A stretch of DNA of 64,000 nt from Demequina zhanjiangensis (GTDB lineage Bacteria; Actinomycetota; Actinomycetes; Actinomycetales; Demequinaceae), in assembly GCF_030418315.1 (NCBI RefSeq), contig NZ_JAUHPV010000004.1, forward strand, positions 62,001 to 126,000, read 5' to 3'. Below are positions 8,912 to 17,534 of the stretch, in pieces. The notes under the pieces are model-generated. The model was given only the letters and a program-made list of their open reading frames with translations. It ran no database searches and had not been told where the DNA came from. The position numbers and the translations under genes are program-made. Within the stretch, counting starts at the first letter, position 1. The number at the start of each line of letters is the position of its first letter.

Positions 8912-9621
8912 GACCGGTGGCCACCCATGTGGTCGGCGAGCGCGTCCATGAAGCCGCGCTTGCGGGGGCGGCTGACCTGCAGCTCGATTCCGCCGGTGAG
9001 GGTGCAGCTGGTGGGCTGGACGGAGCGCACGTGGCGGAGGTTCACCAGGTAGGGGTTGTTGGAGCGGTAGAAGCCCTTGCCTTCGAGCTCTGCCTCGAGC
9101 GCCTTGAGGGTTCCGGTGAAGGACAGCTCCTCGGTGCGCGTGTGCACGATGATGCGATGCCGGATCGACTCGAGGTAGACGATGTCCACGAGGTTGATGC
9201 GCGTCAGGGAGCCGCCGACGTTGACCACGAGACTCTCGTCGTCGCGTTCGCGCAGGCGGCTGAGGGAGCGGTCGAGCTCGTGCTCGAGCGAGAAGTAGGG
9301 GACGGGCTTGAGCAGGAAGCTGAGGGCGTCGACCTCGTACCCCTTGATGGCGTATTGCGCCATGTTGGTGACGAAGACGATGATGACGTCCGGGTCGGTC
9401 TCGCGGATGTGGTGCGCGGCGTCGAGCCCCCCGACCTCCGGCATCTCGATGTCGAGCAGCAGGATGTCGTACTCAGGGCGGTAGGCGTCGATGATCTGGG
9501 AGCCGTCGGAGAAGGTGCGGATGTCGAACTCGAGCCGGCGTTCGGCGCTGTAGCGGCGGAGGTGTCCGACGAGGGCGTCGCGCGCCGTCGGATCGTCCTC
9601 GACGATCCCGATGCGGATCAC
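8908..9621 (-). CDS. LytTR response regulator (AgrA-like)
   Basis: 237-aa regulator: receiver domain starting RIGIVEDDPTARDAL with phosphoacceptor in DILLLDIEMPE, then a LytTR DNA-binding domain (about residues 135-235, including GKGFYRSNNPYLVNL). Start set at GTG 9621, preceded by GGAAGG, because the receiver domain begins there; a longer frame from 9696 adds unconserved residues. Partner of the overlapping kinase. LytTR proteins bind paired direct repeats; such pairs lie at 9714-9746 in its own upstream region and at 63-95, so the membrane GH3 genes are the obvious targets. Confidence 0.9.
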   Translation of the reverse strand: MIRIGIVEDDPTARDALVGHLRRYSAERRLEFDIRTFSDGSQIIDAYRPEYDILLLDIEMPEVGGLDAAHHIRETDPDVIIVFVTNMAQYAIKGYEVDALSFLLKPVPYFSLEHELDRSLSRLRERDDESLVVNVGGSLTRINLVDIVYLESIRHRIIVHTRTEELSFTGTLKALEAELEGKGFYRSNNPYLVNLRHVRSVQPTSCTLTGGIELQVSRPRKRGFMDALADHMGGHRS

Positions 9622-9713
9622 GCGACCACCGCCTTCCCTCGGCCGGACGAGGTGACGCGTCCGGGACCGCCAGTTTATCGGGGCGTGCGGGAGCATTGGA
9701 CCCTGCCTCCGAG

Positions 9714-9746
9714 TGACAGGTTGTGCGGTCAGAGCGACAGATTGTG
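9714..9746 (+). promoter_or_regulatory. Tandem 12-bp direct repeats, probable LytTR site (second)
   Basis: TGACAGGTTGTG (9714-9725) and CGACAGATTGTG (9735-9746), period 21 bp, differ from the pair at 63-95 by one base each. They sit in the divergent region between the LytTR regulator operon and the second membrane GH3 gene, so they may serve both directions. Confidence 0.72.
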
Positions 9747-9783
9747 CAGGACGGCCGGCGCGGCTGTGAGCGTGCGCGATGCT

Positions 9784-9799
9784 TGAAAAGCGCTTGTCA
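9784..9799. promoter_or_regulatory. Quasi-palindrome, LacI-type operator candidate
   Basis: TGAAAAGCGCTTGTCA: the two 8-base arms match at 7 of 8 positions around a central GC. This resembles LacI/CebR-type sugar repressor operators with a central CG/GC step. It lies 50 bp before the GH3 start, where a repressor could block transcription. No LacI-type gene is in the window. Confidence 0.35.
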
Positions 9800-9849
9800 T
9801 GCAGTTTTCAGATGGTTCGTGACGAGCGGTCACCTTGCAAAGGAGCAAC

Positions 9850-12771
9850 ATGAGCACCACGCCCGAAGGCGGCACCGCCGCCCGGAAGCGCCCTCGCCGG
9901 CTCGGACCCGTCCGTGCCACGGCCATCTATGTCCTCAGCGCAGTCCTGATCGTCGCGCTGATCATCGGCAACAGCTACGCGCTGCGGTACTCCGATCTCA
10001 TCTCGGTGTACCTCGGACAGTCCACGCAGCGCGTCGTCTCCACCGACGGAGACGGCGATGCCGACTACTACATCTCCTCGTTCGACAACGAGGCCGACCG
10101 CCAGGCCTACCTGGAGCAGGTCGCGACCGACATCTCCCGCGAGGGCATCACCCTGCTGGAGAACGACGGCGCCCTGCCGCTCTCGACCGGCATCCGCGTC
10201 AGCCTGCTCGGCCAGGACTCCGTGGACCCGGTCTTCGGCGGTGGCGGCGCAGGCTCGGTCGACACGTCGCAGGCCGTCGGCTTCGACGACGCGTTCGCCG
10301 CAGCCGGCCTCGAGGTCAACCCGACCCTGTGGGACTTCTACGACACCGGGGCAGGCTCGTCGTACCGCAAGGCCACGATCGACGCATACGGCCAGGGTTC
10401 GTACGCGGTGAACGAGGTGCCGCAGGACGTCTACACCGACGAGGCGCTCGCAAGCCTCGACGACTACAACGACGCGGCGGTCGTCATCCTCGGCCGCTCG
10501 GGCGGAGAGTCCTCGGACCTGCCGACCGCGGCCGACGAGAACGGCTACACGTACCTGCAGCTCAGCGCCGAGGAGCGCGACATGCTGCAGCTCGCGTCCG
10601 ACCGCTTCGACACCGTCATCGTGGTCCTCAACGCCCAGAACCCTGTCGAGCTCGGCGACCTCGCCGACTACGACGTGGACGCCACCCTGTGGGTCGGCGG
10701 CCTGGGCCAGACCGGCGCGACCGCGGTCGCCGAGGTCATCACCGGCGTCGTCAACCCTTCCGGTGCGCTGACCGACACCTACGCGTACGACTCGCTCAGC
10801 GCCCCCGCGATGGCGAACTTCGGCTCCTACCACTTCGCGAACAACGCGGAGGTGTGGTCGCAGAATGCCTACCTCGTGTACGGCGAGGGCGTCTACATGG
10901 GGTACCGCTACTACGAGACCCGCTATGAGGACGTCGTGCTCGGCAACGAGGACGCCTCGGCCTACGACTACGCGACTCAGGTCCAGTACCCGTTCGGCTA
11001 CGGCCTGTCGTACACGGACTTCGCGTGGGACGGCTACACGGTCGACGAGTCCGACGACTCGTTCCAGGTGAGCGTGGAGGTCTCCAACACGGGTGACGTG
11101 GCGGGCAAGGACATCGTCCAGGTGTACCTGCAGCAGCCCTTCACCGACTACGACGTGGAGAACGGCATCGAGAAGTCCGCGATCGAGCTCGCGGGCTACG
11201 CGAAGACGTCGCTGCTCGAGCCCGGCGCCTCCGAGACCGTCACCGTGACGGTCCCGAAGGACCTCATGGCCACGTACGACACCGATGGCTTCGGCACCTA
11301 CATCGCTGACGCCGGCGACTACTACCTGGCCGCAGGCCAGAACGTGCACGAGGCCCTCAACAACGTGCTCGCCGCCAAGGGCCACAGCACGGCCGACGGC
11401 ATGGACGTCGACGGCACTGCCGACTTCGCGTGGGTCACCACCCTCGACGAGCTCGACTCGACCACGTTCGCCACGTCCGACGTGACGGGTGAGCCGATCG
11501 TCAACCAGTTCCCGATGACCGGGGTCGAGGCATACGACGAGTCGTTCACCTACCTGAGCCGCACCGACTGGGACGGCACCTGGCCCACCACCTACGCCGA
11601 CGGCGCGTGGGAGGCCCCGCAGGAGCTGATCGACGCGATGCAGATCACGGTCCCCGAGGAGGACCCGGACGTCGAGACGCCCGTGTTCGACACGGTCGAC
11701 CCCGACTACGGCGAGCTCACCGCGGCGATGCTCGTGGGCGAGGAGTACGACAGCCCCGCCTGGGACGCGCTTCTCGGTCAGGCGACGCTCGACGAGCTCG
11801 AGCAGCTGGTCCGCATCGGCGGCTACGCCACCCGCGGCGTGGACTCGATCCAGCTGCCGGCGACCGTCGTCAAGGATGGCCCTGCAGGCATCTCCGACAC
11901 GCTCGTGGGCGGTGAGTCCGGCATGGCCTACCCGCCGGAGATCGTCCTCGCGGCCACCTGGAACGACGAGCTCGCCCGCCAGATGGGCGACGCGATCGGC
12001 GAGGACTCGATCCAGCTCGGCGTGGCCGGCTGGTACGCGCCCTCGACGAACCTCCACCGCACCCCGTACTCGGGCCGCAACTTCGAGTACTACTCGGAGG
12101 ACGGTCTGCTGTCCGGTCGCATGGGAGCCGCGGTCGTCGCGGGTGCCGACGCCAAGGGCGTGCAGGTGTTCGTGAAGCACTTCGCGATCAACGACCAGGA
12201 GGTGAACCGCTACGGAGGCGCCATGTTCGCCGACGAGCAGACCATCCGTGAGGTCTACCTGCCCGCCTTCCAGATGCCTGTCGAGGACGGCGGTGCGCGC
12301 GGCATGATGGCGGCGATGAACCGCATCGGCGCCACGTGGGTCGGCGCTCACGAGGGTCTGATGACCGGAGTGCTGCGCGATGAGTGGGGCTTCCAGGGCG
12401 TGGTCATCACCGACCAGGCGTCATTCGACGTCTTCGCCTACGAGGACCTGCGTCAGGGTCTCGCGGCCGGGACGAGCCTGTGGCTCAACACCGACGCCGA
12501 GCTGTGGCGCCTGTCCGACGAGGACATGACGCCCACCGTCCAGCGCGACATCGTGGACGCCGCGCATGACGTGGCCTTCGCGGTCGTGAACTCGAACGCC
12601 ATGAACGGTCTGGCCGCGGGCGGACGCATCGAGCAGGTCACGCCGCTGTGGCAGTGGGGCCTGTACGCGCTCGACGCCGTGGTGGCGCTGGGCGTGCTGG
12701 CGATGCTCGGCTTCACCACCCGCCGGCTGATCGTCCAGCGCAAGACGGCGGAGGTGACCGTCGAGTCCTGA
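9850..12771 (+). CDS. Second membrane-anchored GH3 hydrolase, permuted
   Basis: 973-aa paralogue of the first gene: N-terminal membrane helix (about residues 22-45), alpha/beta sandwich (about 90-320), fibronectin-III-like domain beginning at YPFGYGLSYTDF (about 381), then the barrel (about 610-915) with KHFAINDQEVNR and GVVITDQASF, whose Asp855 should be the nucleophile, and a C-terminal membrane helix (about 935-958). The active part should face outside. Start at ATG 9850 is fixed by AAAGGAG at 9839-9845. The residue after the nucleophile differs from the usual DW (here DQ, in the first gene DF), so specificity may be unusual. Diverges from the LytTR system. Confidence 0.85.
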   Translation: MSTTPEGGTAARKRPRRLGPVRATAIYVLSAVLIVALIIGNSYALRYSDLISVYLGQSTQRVVSTDGDGDADYYISSFDNEADRQAYLEQVATDISREGITLLENDGALPLSTGIRVSLLGQDSVDPVFGGGGAGSVDTSQAVGFDDAFAAAGLEVNPTLWDFYDTGAGSSYRKATIDAYGQGSYAVNEVPQDVYTDEALASLDDYNDAAVVILGRSGGESSDLPTAADENGYTYLQLSAEERDMLQLASDRFDTVIVVLNAQNPVELGDLADYDVDATLWVGGLGQTGATAVAEVITGVVNPSGALTDTYAYDSLSAPAMANFGSYHFANNAEVWSQNAYLVYGEGVYMGYRYYETRYEDVVLGNEDASAYDYATQVQYPFGYGLSYTDFAWDGYTVDESDDSFQVSVEVSNTGDVAGKDIVQVYLQQPFTDYDVENGIEKSAIELAGYAKTSLLEPGASETVTVTVPKDLMATYDTDGFGTYIADAGDYYLAAGQNVHEALNNVLAAKGHSTADGMDVDGTADFAWVTTLDELDSTTFATSDVTGEPIVNQFPMTGVEAYDESFTYLSRTDWDGTWPTTYADGAWEAPQELIDAMQITVPEEDPDVETPVFDTVDPDYGELTAAMLVGEEYDSPAWDALLGQATLDELEQLVRIGGYATRGVDSIQLPATVVKDGPAGISDTLVGGESGMAYPPEIVLAATWNDELARQMGDAIGEDSIQLGVAGWYAPSTNLHRTPYSGRNFEYYSEDGLLSGRMGAAVVAGADAKGVQVFVKHFAINDQEVNRYGGAMFADEQTIREVYLPAFQMPVEDGGARGMMAAMNRIGATWVGAHEGLMTGVLRDEWGFQGVVITDQASFDVFAYEDLRQGLAAGTSLWLNTDAELWRLSDEDMTPTVQRDIVDAAHDVAFAVVNSNAMNGLAAGGRIEQVTPLWQWGLYALDAVVALGVLAMLGFTTRRLIVQRKTAEVTVES

Positions 12772-12779
12772 TCACTCTT

Positions 12780-12817
12780 CCCGCGCCCACCGGTTCCCCA
12801 TCACCGGCGGGCGCGGG
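12780..12817 (+). terminator. Hairpin after second membrane GH3 gene
   Basis: CCCGCGCCC (12780-12788) pairs with GGGCGCGGG (12809-12817), with an inner CGGT/ACCG pairing and loop TCCCCATC. No T-run follows. Lies 8 bp after the stop codon. Confidence 0.55.
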
Positions 12818-12872
12818 GGGTTGGACCTCGCCGGCAGCAGGCCGGCACGTGTAGTTGGGGTCCTCCATGCAG

Positions 12873-12907
12873 CGTCTGCCCCCGGTCAGCAGGACCGGGG
12901 GCAGACG
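12873..12907. terminator. Strong bidirectional hairpin between convergent genes
   Basis: CGTCTGCCCCCGGTC (12873-12887) and GACCGGGGGCAGACG (12893-12907) form a perfect 15-bp stem with a 5-base loop between the GH3 gene and the convergent TetR gene. Confidence 0.75.
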
Positions 12908-12922
12908 TATGTGCAGGGCGGG

Positions 12923-13504
12923 TCAGGCGTCCTTGACCATGAGCGCCAGCATCGAACTGATGGCGCGCGGCATGTCGACGCTCCGGTCGTAGAGCCACTG
13001 GGTCTGCAGGCCGTCGGAGATGGCGACGATCGTCTCGGCTGCGACGCGCGGCTCCAGCCCCTCGCGCAGGCGGCCCTCGGCTGCGACGCCGGCGAAGTAC
13101 GTCTCCCAAGAATCGCGGGCCACCCGGTAGCGGTCACGGAAGTACTCGTGCGCGTCGTGCTCGGGCTCGGTCGCCTCGTTCACGATGCGAGTGAACAGCT
13201 GGATGAGTCCTGGCTGATCGGTGTTCCGGCGGACGAACTCGACGTAGCCGCGCGTGTGTCCCAGCCCGTCGTCCTCGGCGGAGGCGGCGCCGTGCCGGGC
13301 GTCGCGCTCCTGGACGACAGCGGCGAGCAGCGCCTCCTTGGAGCCGAAGTGGTGGAGCACGCCGTTGGGGCTGAGGCCCACCTCCTGGGCGAGCTGCCCG
13401 ATGGTCGTCTTGGAGTAGCCGTCGCGCGCGATGATCCGCAGCGCGGCGTCCAGGATCTCGGCGCGCTTCTCGATGCCTTTGCGATAGGACCCCCGTGCTG
13501 GCAT
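12923..13504 (-). CDS. TetR-family transcriptional regulator
   Basis: 193-aa TetR-type regulator. Helix-turn-helix at about residues 10-57 (RAEILDAALRIIARDGYSK, then the recognition helix in VGLSPNGVLHHFGSKE), followed by an all-helical ligand-binding domain. Start at ATG 13504. Converges on the membrane GH3 gene and lies 55 bp after the SRAP gene on the same strand, so it may be read through from it. No palindromic operator is evident in the short upstream gap; targets are unknown. Confidence 0.88.
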   Translation of the reverse strand: MPARGSYRKGIEKRAEILDAALRIIARDGYSKTTIGQLAQEVGLSPNGVLHHFGSKEALLAAVVQERDARHGAASAEDDGLGHTRGYVEFVRRNTDQPGLIQLFTRIVNEATEPEHDAHEYFRDRYRVARDSWETYFAGVAAEGRLREGLEPRVAAETIVAISDGLQTQWLYDRSVDMPRAISSMLALMVKDA

Positions 13505-13559
13505 GGTGCCAAGTCTAGGTCGGCGTGGTCCCGGTTCCCGGCGAGCGCGAGGCGGTCCG

Positions 13560-14258
13560 TCAGGTGACCGGCGCGATCAGATCGGCGTCGTTGTTGCGGA
13601 CGTTGCCGACCGCCTTGCCGACCGTGTGCCAGGCGAGCTCGGGCGCGGGGGCGGCGACAGCGTCGTGCAGGTCCGACGCTTCGGCGTCCTTGGCGAGCCA
13701 GGTGGCCGCTGACTCGGAGGTGAGCATGGCGGGCTGGCGGTCGTGGATCTCCTGCATCTCGTCACGCGACGCGACGGTGACGATCGAGCAGGAGGCCATC
13801 CACGGTGCGTCGTCCCCCTCGGCCTTGTCCCGCCAGAACTCGTAGAGCCCGGCGAACGCGAGCGGCGCGTCGCCCGCAGGATGGATGAAGTACGGGGTCT
13901 TGCCGTCGGGTCCCGTCTTCCACTCGTAGTAGCCCGACGCGGGAACCAGGCAGCGACGCTTGCTGAAGGCCGCGCGGAACGACGGCTTCTCCGCCATGGT
14001 CTCCGAGCGCGCGTTGAACATGCGGGAGCCGACGGACGGGTCCTTGGCCCACGACGGCACCAGGCCCCAGCGGGCGACCTCCACGTGACGCTCGCCGACG
14101 GGTGCGGGCTCACGCGCGGGGACGACGATCGGCACCTTCTGGGTGGGCGCGATGTTCCACGACGGCGGCAGCAGACGGGCGTCGTCGGACATGACCGCCA
14201 CCTCGAAGGCGTCGATCAGGTCCTGCTCGGTGAGGAAGTTCGCGTACCGGCCGCACAT
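13560..14258 (-). CDS. SRAP (YedK/HMCES-type) DNA-protein crosslink repair protein
   Basis: 232-aa SOS-response-associated peptidase. The mature protein starts with Cys2 (MCGRYANF), the residue that in YedK/HMCES attaches covalently to abasic sites in single-stranded DNA. Other family landmarks are NARSET, CLVPASGYYEW and the His in EIHDRQPAML. Length is typical. Acts in the cytoplasm protecting abasic sites at stalled forks. Stands alone; neighbours are unrelated. Confidence 0.93.
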   Translation of the reverse strand: MCGRYANFLTEQDLIDAFEVAVMSDDARLLPPSWNIAPTQKVPIVVPAREPAPVGERHVEVARWGLVPSWAKDPSVGSRMFNARSETMAEKPSFRAAFSKRRCLVPASGYYEWKTGPDGKTPYFIHPAGDAPLAFAGLYEFWRDKAEGDDAPWMASCSIVTVASRDEMQEIHDRQPAMLTSESAATWLAKDAEASDLHDAVAAPAPELAWHTVGKAVGNVRNNDADLIAPVT

Positions 14259-14333
14259 GACCCCAGTGTGCCTCGCGGGTGTGACGGTGCGCGCGGGCTC
14301 GGGCGGGGTTCTGGGTGAGACCGGGGCCCGGGG

Positions 14334-15722
14334 TCAGACGGGATCCACCTCGGGGTCACTCGCGGGGGAGGGGGACTCTGCGTCGCCGCGGAACACGCCG
14401 AACGCGACGGCGATGAGCGCCAGCAGGAGTCCGATGAAGACCACCTCGAGCGGAGTGACCGGGCGCACGAGCGCGAAGCACAGCGCGAACACGGCGGCGA
14501 GCACCACCCACAGGATCCAGGGGTGACGGTCCAGCAGGCGGGCGAGCTCGGGGGAGCGCCAGCCGCGCTCGTCCAGCGTCGACGCGCCGCGCGAGAGCGT
14601 CCGCGCGCCTCCCTCGCGCGCCGCGATCGCCGCCGTGGAGCCGCCTGAGAGGAAGCCGGCGATCAGCAGGATCAGGCCAGCGAGCGCGAACGCCATGCTG
14701 GACGCGACCAGCTGCCCGGTGAGGCCGTTGTAGAGGGCGGCCGTCGCGTCGGTCGGGATGTCCGAGGCGAGAGCGGCGCCGGCGACCGCGCCCACGATGG
14801 TGAGGGCACCGGCGACGAGCGAGCCGACCACGAGCATCAGCGAGCCGGCGACCACGGCGGCGCGTGGGCGGCGCGGGTGGATGAGGATGCCGATCACCAG
14901 CAGGCCCAGGACGATCCACGGGAGCACGTTGCCGATCGTGGTGAGGACGGCGTAGGCGAGACGTGCCGTGGCCACCTCCGGCACCTGGGTGACGGTGATC
15001 GAGACGTCGACCTCAGGGATCGAGTCGGCGAGCCCGAAGCCCTGCTCGACGAGCGCGGGCTTGAGGGCCTCGATGATCGGCTGCAGCTGGATGACCACGT
15101 TGCCGGAGGAGTCGATCGCGATCGCGCCCTCGCCGTCGTCCTCCAGGACGGCGACAACCTGCGAGTGGGTGAGCGTGAGAGCCTGCTCCCAGATGTCGGC
15201 GAACGCCTCGGACTCGACCACGGCGGTGAGGGCGGAGCGGATCGCGGTGCGGGTCTGATCGGCGAGCAGGGGGCCCAGCACATCGGCCGCCTCGGCAAGG
15301 CGCGGCGTCGAGTCCTCGTCGAGGATGCTGTCGAGCAGCTCGGCGACCAGCGCGTCGGTGTCGAGCGCGTCGTCGATCGCCGTGGCGGCGGTGTCCACGA
15401 TCAGCGCCTGGATCGCCGGGTCCTCGGCCAGCGGTGCGAGCGTGCCGACGAACCGGCTCGTGTCGCTCACCTGGCCCGCCGCGAACGACGCGACCGACGT
15501 GATCGGTGCCAGGATCGCTGCGATCACCAGGATCGTGGTCGCCAGGAAGGCGCGGCCACGGTGGCGCGACTCCTTCACCGGCGCGGGCGTCGGGGTGGGT
15601 GCGGGAGCCGCCACCACGACCGGCTCCGGCGGCGTCGAGACCTGCGCGCGCAGCGACTCGTTCTCCGCCTCCAGCGCGCTCAGCCGCGCCTCCAGCTCGG
15701 CCTTCGTCATCTTCGTCGCCAT
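14334..15722 (-). CDS. Multi-pass membrane protein, function unknown
   Basis: About 462 aa. A short N-terminal coiled coil (KAELEARLSALEAENESL) and Pro/Ala linker precede a first membrane helix (about 62-85); an extracytoplasmic domain of about 150 residues follows, then five or so membrane helices (about 230-440) and an acidic C-terminus. Similar layouts occur in uncharacterised actinobacterial membrane proteins; no catalytic motif is seen. Start chosen at ATG 15722 with GAGGGG upstream; a GTG at 15734 would leave no room for a ribosome binding site. Confidence 0.7.
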   Translation of the reverse strand: MATKMTKAELEARLSALEAENESLRAQVSTPPEPVVVAAPAPTPTPAPVKESRHRGRAFLATTILVIAAILAPITSVASFAAGQVSDTSRFVGTLAPLAEDPAIQALIVDTAATAIDDALDTDALVAELLDSILDEDSTPRLAEAADVLGPLLADQTRTAIRSALTAVVESEAFADIWEQALTLTHSQVVAVLEDDGEGAIAIDSSGNVVIQLQPIIEALKPALVEQGFGLADSIPEVDVSITVTQVPEVATARLAYAVLTTIGNVLPWIVLGLLVIGILIHPRRPRAAVVAGSLMLVVGSLVAGALTIVGAVAGAALASDIPTDATAALYNGLTGQLVASSMAFALAGLILLIAGFLSGGSTAAIAAREGGARTLSRGASTLDERGWRSPELARLLDRHPWILWVVLAAVFALCFALVRPVTPLEVVFIGLLLALIAVAFGVFRGDAESPSPASDPEVDPV

Positions 15723-15912
15723 CGCGACCCCCACCCCTCGTACCGGGAGACCCCATGTCTCCTGCTACCGAGCGTAGCGACAGCGGGCCCATGTGGGCAG
15801 GTCCGACCGTGTGGCGGCCGGTTCGGGGAAGGTGTGGGGGCGTCGGCCGGTTGCACCTGACGGAAGCCGGCGCACACGTCGATCCCGGAGTCGAGCATCG
15901 GGAGGGGGAGCG

Positions 15913-16929
15913 ATGGAAGGCACCTGGCCACTCCTGCCCTCCGCGGTCGCGCTTGCGCTCGCGGTCGGCGCGATCGTTGTCGCAGGGTCCAAGCTCGCCC
16001 ACGTGGCCGACGAACTGGCTGACCGCACCGGCATGGGCGAGGCCCTTGCTGGGGCCCTTTTCCTGGGCGGTGTGACGTCGCTTCCGGGCATCGTCGCGTC
16101 GGCCACTGGAGCGCTCGAAGGCGATGCGGGCTTCGCGCTCGCCAACCCCGTGGGTGGGGTGGCCATCCAGTCGGTGTGGCTCGCGATCGCGGACCTCGTC
16201 TATCGCCGCGCGAACCTGGAGCACGCCGCCGCATCGCTCGAGAACATCCTGCAGGCGCTCGTGCTGCTCGCGCTGCTGTCGTTGCCCGTCATCGCGTACG
16301 CGACCCCCGAGCTGACGTGGGGCTGGGTGCATCCCGTCACCGTGCTGATCCCCGTGCTGTACGGGTACGGCCTCGTGCTGGTGCGACGCATGCGTGCCGA
16401 GCCGATGTGGGAGCCCGAGGCGACCTCGGACACCGTCGTGGATGAGCCCGACGAGCCCTCAGAGCGTTCGCTGCCGCACCTGTGGGCGTCTCTCTCCGCG
16501 CTCGCGATTGTCGTCGGCGTCACCGGCTGGGTGATCGCCAAGGCAGGGCTGGGTGTCGCCGCGGGGACAGGATGGTCGTCGTCGGTGACGGGCTTCACGC
16601 TCACCACGGCGATCTCCTCGCTGCCCGAGCTCGTCACGCTCCTCGCGGCCGTCCGCATCGGCGCGCTCACCCTCGGTGTCGCGAACATCATCGGCGGCAA
16701 CGTGTTCGACACGCTGCTCATCGCCGTCTCCGACGCCTTCTACACGCGCGGATCCATCTACGCCGACGCGGGGCCCGAGAGCCTCGTCCTGCTCGGCGGC
16801 ACGCTGCTCATCACCGCGATCCTCGCGGCCGGACTGCTAGTGAGGGACCGACGCGGCGTCGGCTTCGAAGGAGTCGCACTGCCGGCCGTCTATGTGGCCA
16901 CGGCGGCGATCGCGGTGATGGTGGTCTAG
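15913..16929 (+). CDS. CaCA-family cation exchanger (Na/Ca antiporter-like)
   Basis: 338-aa integral membrane protein with about ten helices and two internal repeats typical of the cation/Ca2+ exchanger superfamily: GVTSLPGIVASATGAL (about 55) and SSLPELVTLLAA followed by IIGGNVFDTLL (about 235-270). The second repeat keeps the GN..D core; the first has NPVGG where GN is usual, so ion selectivity is uncertain. Expected to exchange Ca2+ or another cation for Na+ or H+. Start ATG 15913 follows GGAGGGGGAG; the open frame extends upstream without similarity. Confidence 0.8.
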   Translation: MEGTWPLLPSAVALALAVGAIVVAGSKLAHVADELADRTGMGEALAGALFLGGVTSLPGIVASATGALEGDAGFALANPVGGVAIQSVWLAIADLVYRRANLEHAAASLENILQALVLLALLSLPVIAYATPELTWGWVHPVTVLIPVLYGYGLVLVRRMRAEPMWEPEATSDTVVDEPDEPSERSLPHLWASLSALAIVVGVTGWVIAKAGLGVAAGTGWSSSVTGFTLTTAISSLPELVTLLAAVRIGALTLGVANIIGGNVFDTLLIAVSDAFYTRGSIYADAGPESLVLLGGTLLITAILAAGLLVRDRRGVGFEGVALPAVYVATAAIAVMVV

Positions 16930-17139
16930 GGACTGCGTGGCCGAGTCCGGGGCGGAGTCGTGTGCTGTTCGCGCGGCGCCGCGGCGTCATGCCTTCCGCG
17001 AAGCCGCACATGACTGCGATGCTTCTCGCGTGGGTTGGCTCGTGAGCGAGCTGCTCTTCCCGTGCCGGGACGGTGCGTAGAGATGCAGACCAGAAGCGGG
17101 CTCGCCATCTCAGAGAACTCTCAGGTGAAGGAGTAGAGA

Positions 17140-17340
17140 GTGACGCACCCCTCCGAGTCGCTCGAGCAGTATGTCCAGGACCGGACACAGCAGTTGCGAA
17201 ACCTCGGCGCCTCCGAGGAAGAGATCGCCGAGTACGAGTTCGAGGCCGACCTCGAGCAGGAGCCGGTCGAGGACAGCGAGCCGCCTGAGACCCCGCCGAG
17301 CGTGCTGCAGGGGGAGCCGGGGGACTGGGGTCAGACCTGA
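17140..17340 (+). CDS. Small acidic protein, unknown
   Basis: 66-aa hydrophilic protein, very rich in Glu (about one residue in five), with an amphipathic stretch (SLEQYVQDRTQQLRNLGA) and a Pro-rich C-terminus. GTG start preceded by AAGGAG at a good distance, and its codons favour G/C in third position, which supports it as a gene. No recognised family. It stands alone, about 195 bp before the pilus locus. Confidence 0.6.
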   Translation: MTHPSESLEQYVQDRTQQLRNLGASEEEIAEYEFEADLEQEPVEDSEPPETPPSVLQGEPGDWGQT

Positions 17341-17497
17341 GGCACTGGTAGGCAGGCGCTCGCGCTGCGGGACGTACTGTCGTCGCAGCGCTCGGCGGGC
17401 ATCCTTGAGTGAATCCTTGTCAATGCGGCCCGACGCGGTATCCGCCATCCACAGCGTGAGATTGTCGGGCAGTTGTCCACAGATGCCTGGCAGCCCC

Positions 17498-17526
17498 TGA
17501 CGCGTGGTGTCTCATTTGCCTAGTTT
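17498..17526 (+). promoter_or_regulatory. Promoter giving a leaderless tadA transcript
   Basis: CTGACG (17498-17503), 17-bp spacer, TAGTTT (17521-17526), then 8 bases to the ATG at 17535. With transcription starting about 7-8 bases after the -10, the mRNA would begin at the start codon. No Shine-Dalgarno is present, which agrees. Confidence 0.6.
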
Positions 17527-17534
17527 GTCCGTTC

